Source: DASSFZ01 sp035292585
Lineage (GTDB): Bacteria > Chloroflexota > Anaerolineae > Fen-1058
Assembly: GCA_035292585.1 (NCBI GenBank)
Contig: DATDPU010000057.1
Location: forward strand, 38,688-102,687
DNA: 64,000 nucleotides
Direction of reading: 5' to 3'
Within the stretch, counting starts at the first letter, position 1. The number at the start of each line of letters is the position of its first letter. The notes under the pieces are model-generated. The model did not search any database, had not been told where the DNA came from, and saw only the letters and a list, made by a program, of their open reading frames with translations. A program made the position numbers and the translations under genes. This document shows positions 25,714 to 36,500 of this stretch, piece by piece.

Positions 25714-28629
25714 ATGCGCAAAAACACTTCCAACATTGTCACCTGGCTGCTCGCCGTCCTCCTGTTCAGCAATGTGGGAAGCCTATCCGCGAGTGACAAC
25801 CATACGGCGCAACTTGATCCGGCGCTGTCGGCGCTCTTGAGCGCGCAAGCGCAGGAGCAATCGATCAGCGCGATCGTCATCCTCAAAGACCAGGTGAACG
25901 TGCGGGCGATCACGGCGCGCACGCGCGTCGAGCGGCAACGCCTGGTCATTCAAGCCTTGCGCCGGAAGGCGGATGATACCCAGGCTGATTTGCGCGCCTG
26001 GCTCAAGCAACGGCGCAAGGAAGGCAAAGTCCAATCGCTTTCGCCGCTGTGGATTCAAAACGCCATTCTGGTGAAAGCGCATGGTTCGGTCATCGCCGAG
26101 TTGAGCAAAAGGGCCGAGGTGGCCCGCATCGCGCTCGACGCCGTCATCCAGGGGCCTGAGCAGCTGCCGCACTCGACGCAGGCGAGCGCCGTCCAGCAGA
26201 ACCTGAGCGTCATCGACGCCACAGCGCTGTGGGACGCGGGGTTTCGCGGGCAAGGGATTGTGATAGCTAGCATGGATACCGGCGTGGACTACACGCACCC
26301 CGATCTAGCGACTCGCTGGCGCGGCGGGAGCAACAGTTGGTACGATCCTTACGGCCAGCACCCGACAACGCCGATCGATCTGAACGGGCATGGCACCTGG
26401 ACCATGGGCGCAATGGTGGGTGGTAACGCCTCCGGCACGGCCATCGGCGTCGCGCCCGAGGCGCAGTGGATCGCGGTCAAAATATTCAATGACGGCGGCT
26501 CGGCCACGGTGAGCGGGATTCACCAGGGATTCCAATGGCTGCTCGATCCGGATGACAATCCACTGACGGCCGATGCGCCGCGCGTGGTCAATAATTCGTG
26601 GACGTTCAGCAGTCCGGGGTGCAACCTGGAATTCGAGCTCGACCTGCAAAGCCTGATCGCAGCCGGCATCACGCCGGTGTTTGCGGCCGGTAATTTCGGG
26701 CCGGCCGATTGGAGCAGCGCCAGCCCGGCGAACAACCCGAGCGCTTTTGCCGTCGGCGCGACGGACAACAACGACGTGATTTACCCTTACAGTAGTCGCG
26801 GCCCGACAAGCTGTGGCCTGAGCGGGCAAACCACCTATCCAGCAGTGGTTGCGCCGGGGACGAACATTCTGACCACCGATCTCTACGGCCTGTACTATGA
26901 GCCATCGGGCACCTCGCTGGCTGCGCCGCATGTTACCGGCGCACTCGCGCTTCTGCTCAGCGCTCGCCCGGAGCTGACCGTGGAGCAGCAAAAGACCGCC
27001 TTGACTTCGACGGCAGTGGACCTTGGCGCGGCTGGAGCAGACAATACGTTTGGCGCGGGGCGCATTGACATCCTGGCGGCGTACACTGCCATAGCGGGCG
27101 GCACGCTTCCAACACCGACGCCGATGGTCGAGCCGACGAGCACACCGACGCCGACCGACACCACTGAGCCGACATATACGCCGACTTCAACTGAGGAACC
27201 GACGAGTACGCCGACGGCAACCGAGACCGCCACCGCGACAGCCACCTCCACGCCGATGCCGACCGATACACCCACCTGGACGGCAACCCCAACCGCTACG
27301 GCATCGCCGACTGCTACGCCGACCCCGAGCGCTACCGCGACACCCACCCCCACGCAGCCAGGCGGCAGCAACAACACAGGCTGGGTCAGTCCCAGCGCTC
27401 AGGCGGCGCAGACCGGCGGGGATGGCAACGGCTTCCAGACCTCGCCCACCGGCGCCTTTGCCGATGGCAGCACGGTCGCCACCGACACCAACTCCGGTAC
27501 CAACACCAGCACCAGTTGCAGCAACACCGGCAAGGACCGCCACGCCTACTTCAACTACCCGCTGTCCATCCCCGCAGGGTCCAGCATCACCGGCATCGAA
27601 GTGCGGCTGGATGCGCGGGTCGATAGCGCCACGGGCACGCGGCAGATGTGCGTGGAGGTGTCGTGGAACAACGGCGCGACCTGGACGGCGGTGAAGATCA
27701 GCGGCGCGTTGAGCACGACGGAAGCGAGCTACATCCTGGGCAGCGCGACGGATACCTGGGGCCGGGCCTGGAGCGCGAGTGAGTTGACGAGCGCCAACTT
27801 CCGGGTGCGGATCACCAACGTGTCCAACAGCACTTCGCGCGACTTCTTCCTGGACTGGGCGCCGGTGCGCGTCACCTACACCGGCGGCGGGGCGACGACT
27901 ACCCCCACCCCTATCGACGTGACGCAGACGCCTACGCCGACGCCGACCGGCCTATCGCCTACCTCAACACCTCCACCCACGGCGACCGCCACGCCCTCAA
28001 GCGACGCGATCTTCGCCGACGGTTTCGAAGCGGGCAACTTCAGCGCCTGGTCAACTGCGGTCACGGGCGGCGGACGGTTGAGTGTTTCGACGAGCGCCGC
28101 GCTGAACGGGACGCAGGGCATGCAGGCATTGATCGACAGCACGACGCCGATCTACGTCGCGGACACCCGGCCAGCCGCCGAGGCGACGTACCACGCTCGT
28201 TTCTATTTCTCGCCGAACGGTGTGACGATCGGAACCGGCCAAAGCCACTATCTCTTGATCGGGCGGTCTGCTGCCGGGGCCGAGGTCTTTCGTGTACAGA
28301 TTCAGAAAGCTTCGGGAAACTATCAGGTGCGGGGCCAGATCAGGATGAACAGCGGGTCGTACCTGACGACGAACTGGTACACGATCAGCAATGCGAGCCA
28401 CGCGATTGAGATCGCCTGGCAGGCAGCCAGCAGCTCGACTGCCGCAGATGGCTCGTTCAGCTTGTGGCTGGATGGATCGCTGAAGCAGACGCGCAGCGGT
28501 ATTGCCAATGGCACGTACCGGCTTGAAGCGATACAGCTAGGGCCGGCGGGCGGTCTGGCATCGGGCATCTCCGGCGCTGAATACTACGATGCCTTCGCCT
28601 CGACCCGTAACACGTACATCGGGCCATAG
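25714..28629 (+). CDS. Secreted subtilisin-family serine protease with C-terminal adhesion-like domains
   Basis: The 971-residue protein has a signal peptide (1-26), an I9-like propeptide (about 35-145) and a peptidase S8 domain (about 155-460) with the triad Asp188 (SMDTGVDYTHPD), His226 (NGHGTW) and Ser401 (GTSLAAPHV), plus the oxyanion Asn in AAGNFGP. A Thr/Pro linker (about 465-548) leads to a beta domain of about 170 residues (GFQTSPTGAFADG), a second short linker and a LamG-like C-terminal domain (FADGFEAGNFSAW to the end). All catalytic residues are present. It may mature or turn over the exoproteins encoded upstream. Confidence 0.95.
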   Translation: MRKNTSNIVTWLLAVLLFSNVGSLSASDNHTAQLDPALSALLSAQAQEQSISAIVILKDQVNVRAITARTRVERQRLVIQALRRKADDTQADLRAWLKQRRKEGKVQSLSPLWIQNAILVKAHGSVIAELSKRAEVARIALDAVIQGPEQLPHSTQASAVQQNLSVIDATALWDAGFRGQGIVIASMDTGVDYTHPDLATRWRGGSNSWYDPYGQHPTTPIDLNGHGTWTMGAMVGGNASGTAIGVAPEAQWIAVKIFNDGGSATVSGIHQGFQWLLDPDDNPLTADAPRVVNNSWTFSSPGCNLEFELDLQSLIAAGITPVFAAGNFGPADWSSASPANNPSAFAVGATDNNDVIYPYSSRGPTSCGLSGQTTYPAVVAPGTNILTTDLYGLYYEPSGTSLAAPHVTGALALLLSARPELTVEQQKTALTSTAVDLGAAGADNTFGAGRIDILAAYTAIAGGTLPTPTPMVEPTSTPTPTDTTEPTYTPTSTEEPTSTPTATETATATATSTPMPTDTPTWTATPTATASPTATPTPSATATPTPTQPGGSNNTGWVSPSAQAAQTGGDGNGFQTSPTGAFADGSTVATDTNSGTNTSTSCSNTGKDRHAYFNYPLSIPAGSSITGIEVRLDARVDSATGTRQMCVEVSWNNGATWTAVKISGALSTTEASYILGSATDTWGRAWSASELTSANFRVRITNVSNSTSRDFFLDWAPVRVTYTGGGATTTPTPIDVTQTPTPTPTGLSPTSTPPPTATATPSSDAIFADGFEAGNFSAWSTAVTGGGRLSVSTSAALNGTQGMQALIDSTTPIYVADTRPAAEATYHARFYFSPNGVTIGTGQSHYLLIGRSAAGAEVFRVQIQKASGNYQVRGQIRMNSGSYLTTNWYTISNASHAIEIAWQAASSSTAADGSFSLWLDGSLKQTRSGIANGTYRLEAIQLGPAGGLASGISGAEYYDAFASTRNTYIGP
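27106..27357 (+). repeat. Low-complexity Thr/Pro linker-coding tract
   Basis: Repeats of TPTP, TxT and PT codons encode a disordered linker between the protease and the first C-terminal domain. The strand-biased triplet composition may cause slippage or misassembly. Confidence 0.8.
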
Positions 28630-28770
28630 CGCCGCTGGATAACAGGCTTTCTCTGCGCCCTTCGCTCACTTCACGGCGCGCGGTGAACTGCGAGTTTGGC
28701 GATTCACTGAGATGATCAGGAGGTGGGTGGTCTCCCTCTTCAGTGTTGGCGAGCAGATCGGCCCGTTTCT

Positions 28771-28842
28771 CACCGCTGCGAGCGCGGAGAGCGCCGGGTA
28801 ATTTAAGAATCTCTGCGATCTCCGCGTGCTCTGCGGTAAGAC
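28771..28842. repeat. Imperfect hairpin of the CTCCGCG/CGCGGAG type
   Basis: ACCGCTGCGAGCGCGGAG pairs with CTCCGCGTGCTCTGCGGT (14 of 18). It lies between the protease gene and the beta-helix gene and resembles the repeat at 58937. Confidence 0.4.
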
Positions 28843-28878
28843 CAACGCTCTGAAAGGAGACACCCAGGAGTTGAGACG

Positions 28879-30477
28879 ATGCGAAATCGAACCGGATATG
28901 GTGCTTTCGCCTTGCTCTTGGCGCTCGGGGCGCTGGTGCTCAGCCTGCCGGCGCAGGCCGATGCGACGATCACGATAACGACGACGAGCGACAGCCTCAG
29001 CAACGATGGGCAGTGTTCGCTACGCGAGGCGATCATCGCGGCGAATACCGACCAGGCTTTCAACGGCTGCGCGACCGGAAACGGGGCAGACACGCTCAAT
29101 CTCAGCCCGGCCCTGCCCCAGCCCGCCGTCTTTCTGCTCACGCGCAGCGGCGCAGGTGAAGACGGCGCGCTGACGGGCGATCTGGATATCTCCGGGACGC
29201 TGACGCTGGATGGCGCGGGCGCAGCGGTCATCATCGATGGCAACAGCGCCGACCGCGTCTTGCAGATTCTTCCGAGCGCGCGTGTCACGCTCTCTGATGT
29301 CACGCTTCAGCACGGAAACATAAGCGGCGGAGGCAACGGCGGCGGGATTGCGATTGACCTGACCGGTGTGCTGACGCTGACGAACAGCCTTGTCACGAGC
29401 AACACCGCTTCAAGCGGCGGGGGCGTCCTGGTCTTGGGCAGGCTGACGCTGAACGGGGGCGCGGTCGCAAACAACCAGGGCGGCGGTATCCGCAATGATG
29501 GCGGCAGCGTGGTCTTGAAAAACGCCGAGATTTTCGGCAACACCGGCGGTTACGGCATCCTCAACCAGAACACAGCGAACCTGTCGCTTGAAGGCGGCCG
29601 GGTCAGCGGCAACCAGGGCGGCATCTACAACTCAACTTCGTTCGCGACCTTGAGCGGCGCAAGCATCATCAGCAATACCGGCGGCGGAGGCGTGGTCAAC
29701 CTGGGGACTGGCATGACGCGGTTGACCATCAACCATTCGGCGATCATGACCAACAGCGCCGCCAACGGCGGAGGGATTTCGAACAGCGGGATTGGAGCCG
29801 TGGCGAATATCTATGACACGCGCATCGGCGGCAACACGGCCACCACCGCCGGCGGCGGCGTGTATAACAACGGCCTCATGACGCTGAATGGCAGCACGCT
29901 CGATCACAACCAGGCCAGAACTGGGGCGGGGATCGATCACTCGGGCGGCATACTCCATTTGACCAACGACACGTTCAGCGGCAACCAGGCCAGCGACAAC
30001 GGCGGCGGGCTATACAACCGCAGCGACGCCATCTTGACGAACGTGACTTTGCAGGCGAATACGGCTAACGGGCCTGACACCGGCGGGAACATCTTTAACG
30101 ACACGGCGCAACTCGCTCTCCGCAACAGCCTCGTGACCGGTTCTGAAGCCGACGGCAACTGCTTCAACAGCGGCGGCAGCCTCAACTCCTCCGGCTACAA
30201 CCTGGAAAGCGCCGATACCTGCGGCTTGAACGCGACGGGCGATATCACTAACACCAACGGGCTCCTCGGTCCGCTACTCGACAACGGCGGGCCGACCTTC
30301 ACACATGCATTGCTCGATGGCAGCCCGGCGATCGACGCCGGCAGCTGCACCGATGCCGGCGGCAATCCCATCCCGATCGACCAGCGCGGCTTTACGCGGC
30401 CGCAGGGCGCGGCGTGCGACATGGGCGCATTTGAACGCAGCGGCCACTGGTGTTATTTGCCGCTGATTGCCCGCTAG
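28879..30477 (+). CDS. Secreted beta-helix protein with CSLREA and choice-of-anchor Q motifs
   Basis: This 532-residue protein has a signal peptide (1-27), the CSLREAI motif (about 47) that begins CSLREA-domain proteins, then a right-handed parallel beta-helix with many G-G-G-I and NN-T turns (about 110-440). It ends with a choice-of-anchor-Q-type segment (GSPAIDAG, IDQRGF, CDMGAFE). Such proteins are usually cell-surface or extracellular and lack catalytic residues. It is the last gene of the plus-strand envelope block and converges on the RHS gene with a 35-base gap. Confidence 0.9.
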   Translation: MRNRTGYGAFALLLALGALVLSLPAQADATITITTTSDSLSNDGQCSLREAIIAANTDQAFNGCATGNGADTLNLSPALPQPAVFLLTRSGAGEDGALTGDLDISGTLTLDGAGAAVIIDGNSADRVLQILPSARVTLSDVTLQHGNISGGGNGGGIAIDLTGVLTLTNSLVTSNTASSGGGVLVLGRLTLNGGAVANNQGGGIRNDGGSVVLKNAEIFGNTGGYGILNQNTANLSLEGGRVSGNQGGIYNSTSFATLSGASIISNTGGGGVVNLGTGMTRLTINHSAIMTNSAANGGGISNSGIGAVANIYDTRIGGNTATTAGGGVYNNGLMTLNGSTLDHNQARTGAGIDHSGGILHLTNDTFSGNQASDNGGGLYNRSDAILTNVTLQANTANGPDTGGNIFNDTAQLALRNSLVTGSEADGNCFNSGGSLNSSGYNLESADTCGLNATGDITNTNGLLGPLLDNGGPTFTHALLDGSPAIDAGSCTDAGGNPIPIDQRGFTRPQGAACDMGAFERSGHWCYLPLIAR

Positions 30478-30512
30478 ACGCCGGAAAGACTTGCACGGCG
30501 CATCCCCAATGC

Positions 30513-33500
30513 TCACTTCGTTCGCCCGAAAACGGAGGGCTTCCACCATCTCAACGACGGTGTGTCCCGAAGCGAAGCGGGACGGCTCGTTCTATCGACC
30601 ACTGTCGATGAGCGATACACGTAACGACCCGGGCCGGAACCATTAATCCGGGGGCGACCGATTGAAGGGCCGGTGCCGGGCGGACCTCTGTAAACTAAGT
30701 CTTGGTTGCCCTGGATATAGTGAACCGAATCAGAGGCGGCCGTATAGTCCAGGAATATGCGCGTGTGTTTCTGGCTCATCATGATATCCCCGGCCTCGGC
30801 TTTCGCCATATCGGTCGCGACCTTACCTTTATCGTCGGTGTTGTAAAGGTAGTTCATGCGGGCGTCCGTATGGTTCTTCACTTTCGCCAGAAGGTCCTTA
30901 TAGAGCGCATAATCGTCGGAATCGTAGATTTGTTCGCCGTTTGCTAGTTGTCGTCCTTTATCGCTGGCGTAACCGGTGATGCGTACGAGCAGGTTGTGCT
31001 TGCTGGCATAGTCTATGAGCAAGGTGAATGCCAGATCGGCGCAATCGCTGACTGCATTTAGATAGTCGTCCCAATGTCCTTGTATGTGTTTCCTGAAGTT
31101 GGCCTCGTCCGTTTGTGTCCACGGTTTGCCTTTGCCCCTGAAGACATAGGCCGGCTTGGAGAACAGGTGGATCGGCAAGGTGCTCATGCTGAGTAGAGCC
31201 GGCGCCATGTTGAGCGCAGCCCCGACGAAGAAGTGACCCGAAGGATCGATATACGCGATAGGGTTGGCGTCCGCATAGAGATACTTGTGTAACGACGCGG
31301 GATCGCCTTCCGCCCCCTCGTAGCTATCCATCGTCCAGAAGCGGCCGGCGCCGGGATTCAGATACCTGGCCCGGAGATAATAGAACCCCAGGTTCGAGTC
31401 AAATTGCTCGCCCGCGTACAAGTAGACGTTAGGCGTGTTCCCCGTTTGCCGAATCAGGTTTCCGAACGCATCGTAGTCGTAAGTATCGGTGACCTCGCCA
31501 TTGGCATCCGTCAGGAATCGGACGGAGCCGTGGCCGTCGTACCCGTAGTAAGACGCGACCCAGCTGCCGCCGATGAGTTGGCGCTGGCTGATGAGGTCGT
31601 GGCCGTAGGTATACGCGCGCTGCACCGCGCCGTCGACGATCTCCTCGACCACCTGAGCATAACCCGTTGGATTGAGCGTATCCACCAGGTATTTCGTCGT
31701 GACGCCATTCGCCGTCACCGAGACCCGATTGCCGTCCCCATCGTACACAATCGTGACGGGCTGGCCGCCCGTCTGGTCGACAACCTGCGTCAGATGGTTC
31801 TCCAGATCGTAGGTGTAGGTTATGTTGTTTGAGGCGATGGTGTTGCCATTCGCATCGTACTCGTCGCCATTGATGCGGTCGTTATCGTCGTAAGACGAGG
31901 TGGCCGAAGGAATGGCAGCCAGCGTCGAGACCCGGCTCAGCCGGTTCCCCACCGGATCGTGCGTATAGGTGATCGATCCATTCACGCCGGCCGGGTCTCC
32001 ACCAATTGTTTCACCCGTCAACCGATAAACGTCGTTGTAGGCATACGCCACGGTGCGACCGCTGAGCTCCGACACCTGAGTCCAGTTTCCAGCCGGATCG
32101 AGCGTGTAGGCATAAGCAGCCACGGTGGTACCGGCTTTATCGATCGTGACATCGGTCAGGCGATTCAATGGATCGTAAGTAAAGGCTGAGCTTACGTCAT
32201 TGGGATAGAGCGAACTCGCCAAATTGCCCACGGCGTCGTAGTCATACGTCGTCGTTCCCGTCTGGGCATCGCTGACCGACTCAAGCCGGTTGAGTTCGCC
32301 GTAGCGGTACGTGATCGAGATGCCATTAGAGTTGGCTGAGCGGATCGAAGTGAGATTGCCTGCGGCGTCGTAGGCGTAGAACAGGGTTCCGTGCGGCGTG
32401 GTCTTCTGGGTTAAGCGGTCCTGCACATCGTATTCATAGGCGGTCGCGCCGCTGGCATCCGTCAGCGAGGCCCTCTGGCCCATCGCGGTGTAGGTAAATT
32501 CGGCGCCGGGCTTGCTCACCAGCCGATTCAGCGTATCGTAGTCGAACGTAAGCGTCTGGCCGTTGAAGTCCGTCTTCTGGATCAGGTTTCCGGCGAGATC
32601 GTAAACGAAGGTCTCTGACATCCCCAGCGGAAGCGTGCGCTTGATCCGGCGTCCGAGCCGATCGTATTCAAAGCGAGTCGTGTGGTCGTTGGCATCGGTC
32701 ACGCGGATGAGGTTGCCGGCCTCGTCATAGGCATAGGTCGTGGTTTGGCTCAGGGCATCGGTCACGTCGATGAGCCGGCCAAGTGAGTCATATGCATAAC
32801 GCGTCACGCGGCCAGCCGGGTCGGTTTCGGCAACGCGCCGACCCAGGACGTCATAGGTTGTGCGTTGGTCCGTGCCGTTTGCCAAGAGGATGCGGGTGGG
32901 ACGATTCTGGGCGTCATATTCGTAACTCGTCGTGTGTCCGCTGGCGTCGGTGAAGGAGAGCCGGTTTCCATTGGCATCATACGTGAAGGTTGCGGTTTGC
33001 CCCAAGGTATTCGTGATCACCGCCAGCTGCCCCGCGGCATCGTAGCCATAACGGGTGGTCTGGCTCAGGGCGTCGGTTGCAGCGATCTGCCGACCGGCGG
33101 CATCGTAGGTACTGGCGGCAACCGTTCCGTCTGCAAAGATCGTCTGGCGCAACCGGCCGAGCGGGTCGTAAGTGTAGCGCGTCGTCCGGCCGCCGCGATC
33201 CTGGCTGGTGAGCTGGCGGCCTTCCGCATCGTAGGTGAATTCTTCGGTCAATTGATCGGGATACGTGATCTGCGTGAGCTGGCTCAGCGCGTCGTAGGCG
33301 TATTGGGTCGCGCGCCCCAGCGGGTCGATCGCCGCCGTCGGCTTGCCGAGCGCGTTGTAGGTCGTCCGCGTCGTCGTTCCGTTTGGATAAGTTGTCTGGG
33401 TGAGCTGCCCGATGCGATTGTAGGTATAGGTCGTGGTCAGCGTCTCGGCCGCGCCCGTCGCCGTGGTGCGGGTAATTGCCTCGGTCAACAGGTTGCCGTT

Positions 33501-36500
33501 AGAGTCGTAACTGAACAGGGTGGTATGTCCCAGGGGATCGATGCGTTGAGTCAGGTTCCCGAACCCATCGTGGGTGTAGCGCGTCGTACCACTCATGGGG
33601 TCGGTATGGTTAAGCAGATTCCCGCGCGCGTCGTAGGCGTAACGTGTCATCTGGCCCAGCGCGTCGGTGGCCGAGGTCAGGTTGCCCCTGGCGTCGTAGG
33701 TGTTGGCGATCACCCGGCCCGCCGGATCGGCGCTGGTCAGAATCTGGTTGCGGTTGTTGTAAGTGTAGCGGGTTGTGCGGCCCAGCGGATCGGTTACGCT
33801 CAACACGTTGTTGTTGGCATCGTAGGTATAAGTGGTCGTGTGGCCCAGCGGATCGGTCGCCGAGGTCAGGTTGTCTCGCGCGTCGTAGGTCAAGAGCGTG
33901 ACGTTGCCCAGGGCATCGGTCTCTCGCACCACGTTCCCGCGTGCGTCGTACTCGATCAGGCGCTCCTGGCCGAGCCGGTCGGCGACGATCTCCCGGCGAG
34001 CGTCCAGATCGTGGGTGTAGGAGATCACCTTGCCGAAGGCATCGATATGGCTCAGCAGCCGACCGCTGTCGTCGTATTCGTTGCGGACCGTCTGGATGCC
34101 TCGCGCATCGTGGATGCTCAACAGGTAGTGATTGGCGTCGTAAGTGAACGTGGTCGTGTTGTTCTCGCGATCGGTGAAGCTCACCAAGTCGTCGTGGGTG
34201 TCGTAGCTATAGGTCATCGCCTGCCCAACGGCATCGGTGATGCGCGTGATGCGCCCTTGCGCATCGCGGGTGAATGTAACCGACTTGCCGCTGGAGTGCG
34301 TGAGGCCGCCGGGGCCGATGCTCAACACGTTGCTGTTCGCATCCTGAATGCGGGTGATGCCGCTGGCGCGGTTGAGGTCGAACACGCGCCCATCGGGTGT
34401 GGTCAGACGAACGTCGGCCGGGTCGTAGATGGTGAGCGAAGTTTCATCGACGACGTAGTTGGTTTCGTTTTGATAAATGACATTCGTGTTGCCCAGAATA
34501 TCGAGCGTCGCGCCGGGGGTCGCGCCGTTCACGAAGTCGAAGCGCGCTTCGGCGAAGCAGCCGCCGGGCGTGCGCGTGGGGTTGAACAGCCGCAGCTTGA
34601 AGCGATAGAACTCTTGCGGCGACAGGCGGACTTCGGTGAAGTGCGGCAGCGTCTCGTTGATCGAGAGGCACGGCAAGGGGAGCACGCCGCCGCTCGATAG
34701 AATCTGCCAGCCATCGCCCGGTGTGCGGTTGTTCTTGAAGGAACCTTGAGAGACGTGCAGCTGCCACCCGACGCCAAAGTCGCCCGTGCGCTTGTCGCGG
34801 CTATCGTAGGTGCGGATGACCTGGATCGGGATGCCGGCGACGGGTACATCCAGGTCGATGAACGCGAGGCTGAAGTTGCCGACTTTCTGTTCGCCTTCCA
34901 CCAGGGCATTGATCAGCGTGCTGGTCACACGACCCGAGGCATCGACCGCCGAGAGCCGAACTTCGTACAGCCCATTCAACAGCAGGGTCGGATCGAACAT
35001 GCCGAGGACATCATTGGCGACAGGTGTCGTGCCGGAGATGATCGTCGTCCAGTTGCCCTCGTCTTTGAGCCGATACTCCAGCGTCCAGTAGTCCAGCGTG
35101 GCGCTGCCGATGCTGCCCACGATATCGATCCGTCCGGTGATCGTCACGCCTTCGCTCGGGCTGGTGATGCTCACGGACGGGGGCGCACCGGAGGGCGTGG
35201 GAGACGCAGTCGGAGTTAGAGTGGGAGTAGTGGTGGGAGTTGGAGTTTGAGTTGGAGTTTGCGTAGGCGTGCCGGTGAGATCAGGCGTCGCCGTTTCGGT
35301 GGGTGTTTGAGTTTGAGTCGGCGTGCTGGTGAGATCGGGCGTCGCCGTCTCGGTGGGCGTTTCGGTCAACGTCGCCGTCGCCGTTTCGGTGGGTGTCTCG
35401 GTTGCCGTCGCCGTAGCGGTCGGCGTGGCGTTCGGTGTCGGTGTCGGCTCGGCAAAGATGAGCGTTTGATCCTCGGTCGCCAGGAGCCAGTAGCCGCGCC
35501 CCGGCGTCATCGCTTGCAAGTCGTTGGCCCAATCCGGTACAGCGACATCGTACACAGCCCACGGGTCGGCCAGGTCGGTCGAGTCGTAGGCGAAGACGCG
35601 GCTGTACTTGCCTTCGATCGAGGCCAGCGCGTCGGGGACGGTTCGCGTTTGGGTCGAGGGATAGCCGATCAGGTTCCAACCCTGGCACAACACGATGCTG
35701 GTGCTGGCCGGTGGGACGCCGGACACTTGCAGCGTCGTGGACGCGGTCATTTCGAGCCACAACCCGATGCGGTGATCGATGACCGTCAGGTCGTTGCCCG
35801 TCGCGCCAGCCGGGTCGTAGCGCTTCCAGGGGTCGGCGGCATCGCACTGGTTGTAGGCTTGCGCCTGGCGATACTGTCCGGCGACCGAGGTGAGGACCGA
35901 CGCGGGCGTGGTGTCGGCCGGTTCTTCGGGGATGGAGACTAAGTTCCAGCCGGGCGTAAGCCCGATGTTGGCGGAGAACGCGGCGCTGGCTTGGCTTTGG
36001 AGGAGGTTGGATTCAACTGAGAGATTGGAGATTTGAGATTGGGCACGCGTGGTGGAATCCGGTTGCGAGCCTTGTCCGCCGGTTAGGGGGTTGGCTGGTT
36101 GGTTGGTGGGCGTTCGAGTGGGCGTTGCAGTCGGGGTCGGGGTTGGCGTCCCGTCCGCGCACACGACGTAGCCCAGGAAGCGCGCCGAGATGCGGTTCTG
36201 ACCCGGCAAGCGGTAATCGATCAGGCGCATGCGCGCAAAGCCCGCCAAGCGATACAGGCTGTTGTTGCCATTGCCCGAGGCGGCATCCCACATCGGCACA
36301 ACGATGTCAAGCGTCTTGAGCTGGTCGAGCGCCGCGCGCACCTGGCTGCTGTTGGATACGCCGGGCTTGCCCTGCACCCAATCGCCCACCGACACGACAT
36401 GGTCGGAGGGGTTGTTGGGATTGACGTAGGTGTAACTATCACCCGGCGGGGTCAGGCTGTTCACGAGCGTGGGCACGCTGGGGCTGCCGGCCCAGGTGAG

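Noticed and set aside
32865..34700. 611-codon plus-strand frame opposite the RHS gene
   Set aside because: It mirrors the regular YD-repeat codons of the RHS gene (repeating V-G-V and R-R-type residues), has no ribosome binding site, and matches no family.
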